Shown here piece by piece: positions 8,358 to 16,629 of a DNA stretch of 35,886 bases. The notes beneath the pieces are model-generated. The model was not told where the DNA came from. It worked only from the letters and a program-made list of their open reading frames with translations, and did no database searches. The DNA lies in contig JAFGLD010000122.1 of assembly GCA_016928235.1 (NCBI GenBank), forward strand, positions 1 through 35,886. The letters run 5' to 3'. Both the position numbers and the translations under genes were made by a program. This DNA comes from Anaerolineae bacterium (GTDB lineage Bacteria > Chloroflexota > Anaerolineae > Aggregatilineales > UBA3940). Position 1 is the first letter of the stretch, and each line of letters begins with the position of its first letter.

Positions 8358-8392
8358 CAGGCCAGGCGATTCGGTGCGAATCGCCTGGCCTG
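8358..8392. terminator. 16-bp perfect hairpin between convergent genes
   Basis: CAGGCCAGGCGATTCG (8358-8373) and its exact complement (8377-8392) enclose a three-base loop. On the minus strand the stem begins one base after the zinc-ribbon gene's TAG. No T-run follows on either strand, so it is not a classic intrinsic terminator. It may block 3' decay, act as a bidirectional end with Rho, or be a REP-like element. Confidence 0.6.
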
Positions 8393-8393
8393 T

Positions 8394-8951
8394 CTACGTG
8401 CAATGATGCTTGGGTGTGATGTCGGCTCCACACTGTGTGCAGAACCGCGGCGGCGGCACCATCTCGCCACAATGTGAGCATCGATGCGGCATGACCAGAT
8501 ATGGCGGGCAAACGTGCGGCTGATGTTCCGGCGGACAGTGATGGAGGGGGGTAATCTCTCCTCCGCAGCGTTCGCAGAAACGCAACGCCGGCAGGAGCTG
8601 ATTGCACCGATTGCAACGTTCCAGGGGCAGCGACGGGCAGACATGGACCGGATCGGCACGTGGAACGTGGGTGGGCGGCGCGGCCTTACAGCGATGAGAG
8701 GCAACGATCTCCCCTCCACAGGTCGCGCAGAAGCACGTGGCTGGCAGCTCCTCGCCACAGGCCAGGCATCGACCTGGTGGTGGAATGGGTGGGCAGACAT
8801 GCGGCAGCGGGTGTGGCACACAGGTATGCGGAACAGAGGTATCAGCGCCGCAGTGTTCGCAGAAGCTAGGCGGCGGAATACTCTCCCCACAATGAGGACA
8901 CACCTGGCCTGGACGTGGCAGACAGTGATGCTCTAAGGTATCGTCAGGCAT
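8394..8951 (-). CDS. Four-repeat zinc-ribbon protein
   Basis: This 185-residue protein is built of four similar units of the form C-x2-C-G-x(4)-P-x(3)-F-C-x2-C-G-x(5)-H-x-C. Their first cysteine pairs are at C18/C21, C62/C65, C113/C116 and C158/C161. Each unit has a second CxxC about 10 residues later and a closing His/Cys, and the linkers repeat HVCP. Twenty-five cysteines in 185 residues imply several bound zinc ions. There is no other domain, signal peptide or helix. The ATG at 8951 is preferred over 8984 because AAGGAG stands eight bases upstream. It is divergent from mutY with 74 bases between. Function is unknown; protein-protein scaffolding or nucleic-acid binding are the usual roles of such ribbons. 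Confidence 0.8.
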   Translation of the reverse strand: MPDDTLEHHCLPRPGQVCPHCGESIPPPSFCEHCGADTSVPHTCVPHPLPHVCPPIPPPGRCLACGEELPATCFCATCGGEIVASHRCKAAPPTHVPRADPVHVCPSLPLERCNRCNQLLPALRFCERCGGEITPLHHCPPEHQPHVCPPYLVMPHRCSHCGEMVPPPRFCTQCGADITPKHHCT

Positions 8952-9025
8952 TTCATTCGCTCCTTCGAACATATTCCGGTACATTCTATACGCATTTATT
9001 CCGGATCGAGTTCCATAGACACGCC

Positions 9026-10126
9026 ATGATCAAGCATATGACAAACTCTGCGTCACTCCATAATGCACTCGTTGCCTGGTTTGTGGCAAATCGGGAAGAT
9101 CTGCCCTGGCGACACAATCGCTCCCCTTATACAGTCTGGCTCTCCGAGGTGATGCTCCAGCAAACTCAGGTCAAGACCGTTATTCCATACTACGAGCGAT
9201 TCTTGGCACGTTTTCCGGACATCGGCACATTGGCAAGAGCGCCTCTAGATGATGTACTCAAAGCCTGGGAAGGCCTCGGCTATTATAGCCGCGCGCGTCA
9301 CCTGCATCGCGCTGCCCAGGTGATCGTGGATGAGCTTGATGGACAATTCCCTTCTACCATGGCAAGCCTTCTCAATCTGCCGGGCATTGGTCGATATACC
9401 GCCGGCGCTATCGCCAGCCTGGCTTTCGAGCAGGATGCTCCAGTGCTGGATGGAAATCTGATGCGTGTCCTGACCCGCCTTTACAACATCGTCGATGATG
9501 TTACCCTGCAACAGACAAAGCGTAGTCTGTGGGATCTGGCTGCGGAAGTGCTCCCATCGGGACGCGCCGGGCTGTGGAACGAGGGTCTGATGGATCTGGG
9601 CCGGCGTATCTGCACACCCAAATCACCGCGCTGCGATGTGTGCCCGCTGACCCAACACTGCCAGTCCAGACAGATTGGAGCCCAGGAATATCGTCCTGTC
9701 CGCAGCCGGAAGGCAGCCACGCCACACTACGATGTGACTGCTGCAGTTATCCACCAAGCAGACGGCCACATCTTGATTGCCCGGCGGCCAATCGGAGGGA
9801 TGCTGGGTGGGCTGTGGGAGTTTCCCGGCGGCAAGCAGCAGCCCGACGAGACTCTGCCTGAATGCCTGCGCCGCGAGATTCGAGAAGAATTGGGAATCGA
9901 GGTTGACGTGGGGCAGCAGATCGCGTCCATCAAACATGCCTATACCCATTTCCGCATCACGCTGCACGCCTATATATGTACTCATATCAGCGGAACCCCC
10001 CAGTCCATCGAATGTGCTGATTGGGCTTGGGTGACGTTGGATGACCTCGATAACTATGCATTTCCGGTAACCGATCGTAAGATCATTGCTATATTGAGAA
10101 ACCCTCAGATTACAACCTCCGATTGA
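9026..10126 (+). CDS. mutY: A/G-specific adenine glycosylase with intact Nudix box
   Basis: MutY removes adenine mispaired with 8-oxoguanine. The HhH-GPD domain shows WLSEVMLQQTQV with catalytic E41, the helix-hairpin-helix LPGIGRYTAGAI (118-129), and catalytic D142 in PVLDGN. The 4Fe-4S loop is C196-x6-C203-x2-C206-x5-C212. The C-terminal MutT-like domain contains a complete Nudix signature: G269, E275, R283-E284, E287-E288, G290. It also has the HAYTHFRITL stretch that corresponds to the 8-oxoG-reading loop. The frame is open from 8915, but homology starts after the ATGs at 9026 and 9038, and neither has a clear ribosome site. The TolB-like gene follows 13 bases later. Confidence 0.93.
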   Translation: MIKHMTNSASLHNALVAWFVANREDLPWRHNRSPYTVWLSEVMLQQTQVKTVIPYYERFLARFPDIGTLARAPLDDVLKAWEGLGYYSRARHLHRAAQVIVDELDGQFPSTMASLLNLPGIGRYTAGAIASLAFEQDAPVLDGNLMRVLTRLYNIVDDVTLQQTKRSLWDLAAEVLPSGRAGLWNEGLMDLGRRICTPKSPRCDVCPLTQHCQSRQIGAQEYRPVRSRKAATPHYDVTAAVIHQADGHILIARRPIGGMLGGLWEFPGGKQQPDETLPECLRREIREELGIEVDVGQQIASIKHAYTHFRITLHAYICTHISGTPQSIECADWAWVTLDDLDNYAFPVTDRKIIAILRNPQITTSD

Positions 10127-10139
10127 GCAAAGAGAAATT

Positions 10140-11384
10140 ATGTCGACCGGCAACGAAGAACCGAAAATCTCTTCCTATCTGAAACCTCCCCGAGAAGATA
10201 CGCCCCTGCGGCGGCGTGCCCGCCAGCGAGCGCAGCACGCACAACGCGCGCAGCGAGCACCCAGATATCGAACATCATTTCTGCCTCCACTCTGGATCTT
10301 GCTGGCGGCCGGTGCTTTTCCTCTTCTGTTTGTCTTGAGTATGTTCTGGCTCCGGCAAGCACAGAAAGAGAACGGGCAGGCATCAAACGCTGTCCCTTCA
10401 GAGCGATTCGTGGTAACGGCTACCCTGGAGGCAACTTCTATCATTCCCTCCTCGTTCTACGAATGGCTTACGGCAACGCCGCCTTCTGCGCCGACACCCA
10501 CACCGACCATCGTGATGGAGTTTCAGCATTTTGCCTCAGCAACTCCCAGCTTCTCGCTGTACAACAGCGATATTGTGTTTGTCTGCTACGTCAACGAATC
10601 AGATGAGATTTGTGTGATGAAAGCAGATGGTTCCGGCTTGAGGCAGATCACCGACCGACCTGGGACAGATTGGTATCCTTCCTTTTCGCCGGATGGACGA
10701 TCAATCATTTTCTCATCCCAGGGAAGAGGCGATTTCAACATCTTCAGAATGGATCTCAACGGCGATGACCTTCAGCAGCTAACCCATAACATGGGAGATA
10801 ATTATGCTCCGGCACTATCTCCCGATGGTACACGTATTGTCTTTGCATCGACCTCCGGCGGCGGACAGAATATCTGGGTGATGAATCACGATGGCTCCAA
10901 TCCTATCCGGTTGACACATGATACCAGAGACGATGTCGACCCGGTTTGGTCACCCGATGGACAGAGGATCTCATTTACATCGACCCGGCACAGCGCGGGT
11001 GATCTGATGGTCATGAATGCCGACGGCTCGAATCTGCGCCAGGTGACACATGGCATCAGCGTCGAGGGTCGCAACGATTGGTCGTCGGACAACCGGTATT
11101 TGACCTTTTATGCAGGTCCGGCAGGAGACAAGGATATTTATCTGGTGGATGTCGATTGCATGAGTATTGATGGAGGATGTGGGCCGGATCAGATTCGAAA
11201 GCTCACCCATGGCGGCAACAACAAGGGGCCCGGATTCTCCCCGGACGGCCAGTGGATTACCTTTGCCTCGCAGTATGATGGCGATAATGAGATTTTCATC
11301 GTGCGGATTGACGGCACTGAGTTGTACCAACTCACGGCAAACCGCCGCGCCGATTGGCAGCCTCGATGGGGATGGCAGCCGTAA
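10140..11384 (+). CDS. Membrane-anchored TolB-like beta-propeller protein
   Basis: The 414-residue protein has a very basic cytoplasmic N-terminus (Arg-rich 24-44), one membrane helix (about 47-70), a Pro/Thr linker (TPPSAPTPTPT), and then a propeller made of PD40/TolB repeats. At least five repeats are recognisable from the phrase FSPDG or WSPDG followed by I-x-F-x-S: YPSFSPDGRSIIF, APALSPDGTRIVF, DPVWSPDGQRISF, NDWSSDNRYLTF and GPGFSPDGQWITF. Each is preceded by a DGS-x-x-x-x-LT type strand. It is thus an extracytoplasmic propeller. True TolB acts with Pal in an outer-membrane system, of which no partner is seen here, so the tol symbol is not assigned. Probably co-transcribed with mutY (13-base gap). 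Confidence 0.82.
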   Translation: MSTGNEEPKISSYLKPPREDTPLRRRARQRAQHAQRAQRAPRYRTSFLPPLWILLAAGAFPLLFVLSMFWLRQAQKENGQASNAVPSERFVVTATLEATSIIPSSFYEWLTATPPSAPTPTPTIVMEFQHFASATPSFSLYNSDIVFVCYVNESDEICVMKADGSGLRQITDRPGTDWYPSFSPDGRSIIFSSQGRGDFNIFRMDLNGDDLQQLTHNMGDNYAPALSPDGTRIVFASTSGGGQNIWVMNHDGSNPIRLTHDTRDDVDPVWSPDGQRISFTSTRHSAGDLMVMNADGSNLRQVTHGISVEGRNDWSSDNRYLTFYAGPAGDKDIYLVDVDCMSIDGGCGPDQIRKLTHGGNNKGPGFSPDGQWITFASQYDGDNEIFIVRIDGTELYQLTANRRADWQPRWGWQP

Positions 11385-11437
11385 GAGACAAAATGCGGTC
11401 ATCGAAAGGAAGAAGATTTGCGCTTTCCACCCATCCT

Positions 11438-13990
11438 CTAATCTCTGGCCCCCAAAACCCGACCTGCGATCATCGCCTGCACTAAGATCGCCGTCAACTC
11501 CTTGGTGTCCGTCTCCAATTCTCCCGGCGGCCCAATGCATGCCGGGCAGCCATCGATGCACGGGCAGTCACTCACCATATCGAGCGCGCCCTTGAGTAAG
11601 TAGCTGTGCAGATCGTAAAGCTGCTCAGACAATCCAAGCCCGCCAGGAATATGATCGTAAATCGTAATGGTAGGCAGCCCGGTATGGATCGATTTCTGCT
11701 CGCTTACCACACCGATATCGCCGGGGGAGCACATCAAGAACAACGGAGCCAGGTTGTGTAGGATAGTTGCCAGACCGGCCAGCGCACTCCGGGCGTGCCG
11801 GATAGCCTCGACGGTTCGATGGCAGTTTGGACACAGCGTTGTCAGATTGTCGAGATGATTAGCTTCCTGGTAGGCTTCATTTTTCCCTGGAATATAGCCA
11901 AACTCACGAAACGGCCGGATGTGATGGACATCGTGCTGGCGTCTCTCGTGCTCCGGTGTCTTGCAGTGAGCGCATCGAAAGCCGTCACGTGCGCGGGCTT
12001 TGTCACGCTGCTTCGACCAGTCAGGGCCGTAGTCGTTGGGCTTCAGCAGGACATTGTCTGTCACCATTTCGGTGACCAGTTCAGGTGTCAGAACAATCCA
12101 ATAGGCAGTTGTCTCGAACTGCTGGGGTGGCAGGATAATTTCGCCGAAGCCCAGAGTCTCGTGCGTGTAACGTCTGACAGAACGGTAGCCTGTTGCCCGG
12201 TGTGTCACGATGGCCCGTCCGTGTGTCTTGATACAGCCACCGACCGGCTCAGATGCATACTCCTCCTCAATCTGAACCGATGTTGATGAGCCGGCTACCG
12301 TGTAGTAGTCCACTTCGATTCGCCGGGCGTAGGCAATCCCGTTTTCCCAATCCAGCTTCTCGATGATGAACTGCCGACCTTCATGAAGATAGATCGCTCC
12401 ATCGTAGACCACAGCCGGCGCGCTTTCTCGATCGACCTGGCCGATGACCTGCGGCAGCCCATCCGAGCAATCCTGGATCGCAATCGTTTGGCTACTTACC
12501 GTTCGCAGACTCATGGCTGCTGCCGGGTAATCACCCACAATCCAACGATAGGTCAAGCCATCAGTGTGTATTTCTCCTTCCATTGCCAGGAGATTCAAGA
12601 TGCTGTCGGCATCCTCGAAGCTGCCAAAGGCTTCGTGACGCTCGAAGGGCAGCTCGTACACAGCGCAGCGCAGATGATTAACCAGAATCGCCAGGTTGTC
12701 CGGGTTGAGCAAGGCCCTCTCCGGCGGCTGCTCGAAGAGAAATCGGGGATGCCTGACAACATACTGATCGAGCGGCATGGCAGATGCGACCAGTATGCCC
12801 ACTGAGACATCCGACCGGCGGCCGGCGCGGCCAAGCTGCTGCCAGGTCGAGGCAATTGTACCCGGGTATCCTGCCAGTATGGCCGTGCCGAGCGAGCCGA
12901 TATCGATACCTAGCTCGAGGGCGTTTGTAGCGACCACAGCGCGCACTTCGCCATCGCGTAGTCCGCGCTCTATCTCTCGTCGCTCCAACGGCAAATAGCC
13001 CCCGCGGTAGCCGCGAGCGCCCACTGGCGCCAATCCTCCTTGAGCGATCACGTCCTTAATATACCCAAGCAGGATTTCGGTGCTTTGGCGCGTGCGAGCG
13101 AAGATAATTGTCTGAGCGCCTGCCGCCAAGCATCGCCCAGTGAGCGTGCTCGCCTCAAGCAAGTAGCTCCGCCGCAGCCCCGAGCGCTCATCTAGCACCG
13201 GCGGGCTGTACAGTATAATATTCCTTTCGCCAGTGGGCGATCCGTCCGCGCAAACCAGCGCCACCGGCGCCTCGATCAATCGCTCAGCCAGAGCGCCGGG
13301 ATTTGCCACCGTAGCGCTCGAGCAGAAGAAGAGCGGCTCGCTGCCGTAGAATCGACAGATACGACGCAAGCGGCGTATCACGTTTGCCACATGACTGCCA
13401 AAAACACCACGATAGGTATGCATTTCATCCAATACCACCAATCGGAGGTTACTAAAGAATGTTGACCACTGAGTGTGGTAAGGCAAAATGCCCATATGCA
13501 GCATATCGGGGTTAGAGATCAGTATGCCCCCGGCTCGCCGGATACGAGTTCGGTGGCTTTGGCGGGTATCGCCATCATACAGGTTGTGCGTGATGGGGAT
13601 TTCCGGGGCCAGTGTCTCGATCAAACCTGACAATGCTATATCCTGGTCTTGTGCCAGAGCCTTGGTAGGGAACAGATAAAGAGCCGTAGCTCCCGGCTTT
13701 TGGAGAATAAATTGCAGCGTCGCGAGGTGATATGCCAACGATTTGCCAGATGCTGTTCCCGTCGCCAGGACGACATTTTGTTCATTCAACGTCGCCTCGA
13801 CAGCCAGAGCCTGGTGCGTATAGAGTGGAGAGAGTCCTCGACGATGGAGCATCTCTACCAGTTGTTGATCCAAGGAGGATGGAGGATCTGCATACTGCGC
13901 CGGACGCGCGGGTATGCGTTCCCAGGCAGTGACGTTGGACATAAAACCCTGGTCAAGGCGGAGTTGATCGATGAGAGTTTGCAGGCTCAT
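11438..13990 (-). CDS. MrfA/YprA-like DEAH-type helicase with HNH insertion and DUF1998
   Basis: This 850-residue superfamily 2 helicase has ATGTASGKS (76-84, motif I), DEMH (188-191, motif II), SAT (225-227, motif III) and QQLGRAGRR (384-392, motif VI). The C-terminal DUF1998/MZB zinc site is C809, C811, C815, C818 (CPC-x3-CPAC). This is the layout of Bacillus MrfA (YprA), a 3'-5' helicase acting in mitomycin-damage repair. Between the helicase core and the zinc site, residues ~659-731 form an HNH nuclease module: C673-x2-C676, HDVHHI (686-691), NLTTLC (715-720) and C720-x2-C723-H724. The extra module explains the length over ~750 residues. The start at 13990 has only a weak AGGGG site close to the ATG. 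It is divergent from the glycosyltransferase gene. Confidence 0.88.
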   Translation of the reverse strand: MSLQTLIDQLRLDQGFMSNVTAWERIPARPAQYADPPSSLDQQLVEMLHRRGLSPLYTHQALAVEATLNEQNVVLATGTASGKSLAYHLATLQFILQKPGATALYLFPTKALAQDQDIALSGLIETLAPEIPITHNLYDGDTRQSHRTRIRRAGGILISNPDMLHMGILPYHTQWSTFFSNLRLVVLDEMHTYRGVFGSHVANVIRRLRRICRFYGSEPLFFCSSATVANPGALAERLIEAPVALVCADGSPTGERNIILYSPPVLDERSGLRRSYLLEASTLTGRCLAAGAQTIIFARTRQSTEILLGYIKDVIAQGGLAPVGARGYRGGYLPLERREIERGLRDGEVRAVVATNALELGIDIGSLGTAILAGYPGTIASTWQQLGRAGRRSDVSVGILVASAMPLDQYVVRHPRFLFEQPPERALLNPDNLAILVNHLRCAVYELPFERHEAFGSFEDADSILNLLAMEGEIHTDGLTYRWIVGDYPAAAMSLRTVSSQTIAIQDCSDGLPQVIGQVDRESAPAVVYDGAIYLHEGRQFIIEKLDWENGIAYARRIEVDYYTVAGSSTSVQIEEEYASEPVGGCIKTHGRAIVTHRATGYRSVRRYTHETLGFGEIILPPQQFETTAYWIVLTPELVTEMVTDNVLLKPNDYGPDWSKQRDKARARDGFRCAHCKTPEHERRQHDVHHIRPFREFGYIPGKNEAYQEANHLDNLTTLCPNCHRTVEAIRHARSALAGLATILHNLAPLFLMCSPGDIGVVSEQKSIHTGLPTITIYDHIPGGLGLSEQLYDLHSYLLKGALDMVSDCPCIDGCPACIGPPGELETDTKELTAILVQAMIAGRVLGARD

Positions 13991-14044
13991 ACCCCTAGTA
14001 TGGCAAACAGAACGAATGTTTGCAAGGGCAACATGTTATTGTTT

Positions 14045-14053
14045 TGTTATAAT
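14045..14053 (+). promoter_or_regulatory. Extended -10 promoter at the glycosyltransferase start
   Basis: TGT followed by a perfect TATAAT (14048-14053) matches an extended -10 element. It ends six bases before the ATG at 14060, so transcription would begin at or next to that ATG. No good -35 is placed at 16-18 bases. If used, the mRNA would be leaderless. If translation starts at 14033 instead, this box lies inside the gene and is probably fortuitous. Confidence 0.4.
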
Positions 14054-14059
14054 GTTGTT

Positions 14060-15193
14060 ATGTCTGCGCGTGCTCACATAGCGCTGAATGCTCACTTGCT
14101 TTCTGGGACTGCTTCGTATCGTAGCGCGGGGATCCACCGGTATCTGTACCATACTCTGGCTTTCTTGCCTGACATCGATCCAGACCTGGCGTATACACTG
14201 TTCGTAGGCAGGGGTGAAATCCCGGCCTCACAGAAGTGGGTCGTTCGGCGCTCACGTTTGTTAAACGAAAACCCTATGTGGCGGATCGTGTGGGAACAGA
14301 TTGTTGCGCCATTAGAGCTTGTGCGCGCCCAACCCGATCTCGTTCATGGCATGGCTTTCGCGATACCTCTGTTGTGGCGTAAACCATGTGTGGTGACCAT
14401 CTTCGATCTGAGCTTTTTGCGTTACCCGGAGCGATTGAGTGCCGGTCGCCGTCTATATCTAAGCACGATCACCCGTCTCTCTGCACGGCAGGCCCGCCGT
14501 GTGATTGCCATCTCGGAAAGCGGGAGAGCAGAGATTGGCGCTTTGTTGAACATATCGGACAAAAAGATTGATGTGGCAATGCCGGGCGTTATGCCGGATT
14601 TTAAGCGGTTGCCGGCCAAACAGGTAGCTGCATTTCGACAAGGGCACCGGCTGCCGGATCGATTCGCTTTATACGTCGGGACAATCGAACCCCGAAAAAA
14701 CCTTGACACACTCTTACGGGCTTACCGGCAGTTGCCGGTTCGGCAGGATGTTAAGCTAGTGTTGGCCGGCGGGAAAGGCTGGCAGTCAGAGCAATTGGAA
14801 GCCCTGATCGAAGAGCTTGATCTGGCTCAGGACGTGATCATGGCAGGCTATATCGATAACTGCGATTTGCCGTTGTGGTACAATGCTGCGGAAGTATTTG
14901 TCTACCCTTCTGTGTATGAAGGGTTTGGAATACCGGTGCTGGAAGCTATGGCTTGCGGTCTGCCGGTTGTTGTCTCGGACTCGTCATCGCTGCCCGAAAT
15001 TACAGGGCTACATGGTTTATTGGTGCCGCCCACTGAGGTAGAGGCATGGAGCGATGCGCTGGCAAGAATAGTAACAGAGCCCGATCTCCGGGCTGAGTTA
15101 TCGACAAAAGGGCAAGAGCGGGCACAACATTTTACCTGGCAAAATACGGCACAGAAGACGGTTGAAGCCTACCACAAGGCATTGGATGATTAG
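14060..15193 (+). CDS. GT4-family glycosyltransferase
   Basis: This is a GT-B fold retaining glycosyltransferase of family GT4, 377 residues, cytosolic or membrane-associated. The acceptor-side GTASYRSAGIHRYLY near the N-terminus is typical of mannosyl/rhamnosyl-like GT4 enzymes. The donor domain begins at LYVGTIEPRKN (204-214) and contains the E-x7-E motif EGFGIPVLE (E287, E295) followed by AMACGLPVV. Donor and acceptor are unknown. The start is ambiguous. ATG 14060 gives the usual beta-1 start and sits just behind a TATAAT box. ATG 14033 has an AAGGG site and would add nine hydrophobic residues. The sugar phosphotransferase gene begins two bases after its stop, so the two act together in surface polysaccharide synthesis. 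Confidence 0.87.
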   Translation: MSARAHIALNAHLLSGTASYRSAGIHRYLYHTLAFLPDIDPDLAYTLFVGRGEIPASQKWVVRRSRLLNENPMWRIVWEQIVAPLELVRAQPDLVHGMAFAIPLLWRKPCVVTIFDLSFLRYPERLSAGRRLYLSTITRLSARQARRVIAISESGRAEIGALLNISDKKIDVAMPGVMPDFKRLPAKQVAAFRQGHRLPDRFALYVGTIEPRKNLDTLLRAYRQLPVRQDVKLVLAGGKGWQSEQLEALIEELDLAQDVIMAGYIDNCDLPLWYNAAEVFVYPSVYEGFGIPVLEAMACGLPVVVSDSSSLPEITGLHGLLVPPTEVEAWSDALARIVTEPDLRAELSTKGQERAQHFTWQNTAQKTVEAYHKALDD

Positions 15194-15195
15194 CG

Positions 15196-16629
15196 ATGAC
15201 AAGGCACATCACACACGAGAGATTGAAGCTGGCAGGCATAATCGCCCTTGATGCCGTTTTGATCAATATCGCTTTCGTCATCTCATATATCTTCCGATAC
15301 AGGTGGAATCTGCCTTATCCTGTCGATGCACGCTACGATGCGCCTTTTTATCCCTATATTCCTTTCTCGATCATGCTGACTGCTTTCTGTTTGGTTACGT
15401 ATCGATTGAATGGTCTATATGACAACCGGAGAGGGCGTCGATGGTTAGATGAGATCTATCCCCTGTTCAGCGGGACTACCGCCGGCATCCTGATCGTCAT
15501 GGCGATCACCTTCTTCGTCCAGCCTTTGGTCTATTCACGCGGCATGTTGACGCTGGCCGGCTTCACCATTGTTGGCCTGCTGAGTCTGGCACGCCTGATC
15601 AGCCTGGAGATCGCAGCCAGCCTACGGCGGCACGGCATAGGAGTCGAGCAGGTCTTGATTGTTGGGGCGGGTGAAGTTGGCCGCGCTGTTATGCGCAGCA
15701 TCCTGGCCGATCCCGCGCTGGGTTATAAGGTCCTCGGATATGTCGACGATGATCCGCACAAGGGCGACGGCAGTCTGGGGCGATTCAAAGGGCTGGGCGG
15801 CCTGGATAAACTGCAAGACATCATTGCCTCAGAGCAAGTTGATGAAGTGATCATCACATTGCCCTGGATGTATCATCGAAAGATCATCCAGATCATCGAT
15901 GAATGTGAGCGGAAAGATGTTCAGGTACGCGTGGTGCCGGATATGTTCCAGCAGCGTATGCGCTCTGTCGACTTGATCACACTGAGCGGCATCCCGCTGA
16001 TCGGGGTCAAGTCTGGACACATGTCGTCTTCCGCTCTGTTGGCCAAACGGGTCGTCGAGCTGACGATTTGTATTGTCTCCTCCCCTATTTTGGCGATCAT
16101 CTGCGCGCTTGTTATATTGGCAATCAAGCTTGATTCACCGGGCCCAGCCATCTTCAAGCAGCGGCGTGTCGGTAAAGACGGCTATGAGTTCGATATCTAC
16201 AAGTTTCGTTCGATGGTCAATAACGCCGACGAGCTCAAAAGCAAGCTCAAGGAGTTGAATGAGGCTGACGGCCCACTTTTTAAGATCAAAGACGATCCCC
16301 GGATGACACGTGTTGGGCGGTTTCTCCGACGCACAAGCATTGATGAGCTACCCCAGGTGATCAATGTCTTGCGGGGCGAAATGAGCATTGTGGGTCCGCG
16401 TCCGGGGACCCCCGAGGAAGTAGCCCAATACGAACCATGGCAGAAAACACGAATTTCCACCAAACCTGGGCTCACGGGATTGTGGCAAGTTAGCGGGCGA
16501 AGTGATATACCTTTTGATGAAATGTGTTTGTTGGATATTTACTATATTGAGAACTGGTCTTTAGGATTGGATATTCGTATTATGTTGCAAACTATTCCGT
16601 ACATTTTGTTAGGTAAAGGAGCTTACTAG
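15196..16629 (+). CDS. Polyprenyl-phosphate sugar-1-phosphate transferase
   Basis: The enzyme starts a lipid-linked polysaccharide by moving a sugar-1-phosphate from a nucleotide sugar to undecaprenyl phosphate at the inner membrane. Four N-terminal helices lie at about 13-34, 52-70, 92-110 and 116-134. A Rossmann-like CoA_binding_3 domain follows with LIVGAGEVGRAVM (154-166), then a fifth hydrophobic segment (~288-311) and the catalytic bacterial sugar transferase domain. Its landmarks are KFRSM (336-340), SIDELPQ (381-387, D383-E384), SIVGPRP (397-403) and GLTGLWQVSGR (425-435). The 477-residue length fits the WbaP/WcaJ-type family. It is translationally coupled to the upstream glycosyltransferase. 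The sugar transferred is unknown. Confidence 0.92.
   Translation: MTRHITHERLKLAGIIALDAVLINIAFVISYIFRYRWNLPYPVDARYDAPFYPYIPFSIMLTAFCLVTYRLNGLYDNRRGRRWLDEIYPLFSGTTAGILIVMAITFFVQPLVYSRGMLTLAGFTIVGLLSLARLISLEIAASLRRHGIGVEQVLIVGAGEVGRAVMRSILADPALGYKVLGYVDDDPHKGDGSLGRFKGLGGLDKLQDIIASEQVDEVIITLPWMYHRKIIQIIDECERKDVQVRVVPDMFQQRMRSVDLITLSGIPLIGVKSGHMSSSALLAKRVVELTICIVSSPILAIICALVILAIKLDSPGPAIFKQRRVGKDGYEFDIYKFRSMVNNADELKSKLKELNEADGPLFKIKDDPRMTRVGRFLRRTSIDELPQVINVLRGEMSIVGPRPGTPEEVAQYEPWQKTRISTKPGLTGLWQVSGRSDIPFDEMCLLDIYYIENWSLGLDIRIMLQTIPYILLGKGAY

Noticed and set aside
8484..8936. 150-residue plus-strand frame opposite the zinc-ribbon gene
   Set aside because: Antisense shadow of the repeated Cys-rich coding sequence; composition is unusual and there is no motif.
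13649..14059. N-terminal extension of the glycosyltransferase frame
   Set aside because: It overlaps the start of the divergent helicase gene and encodes no family sequence; GT4 homology begins at 14060.
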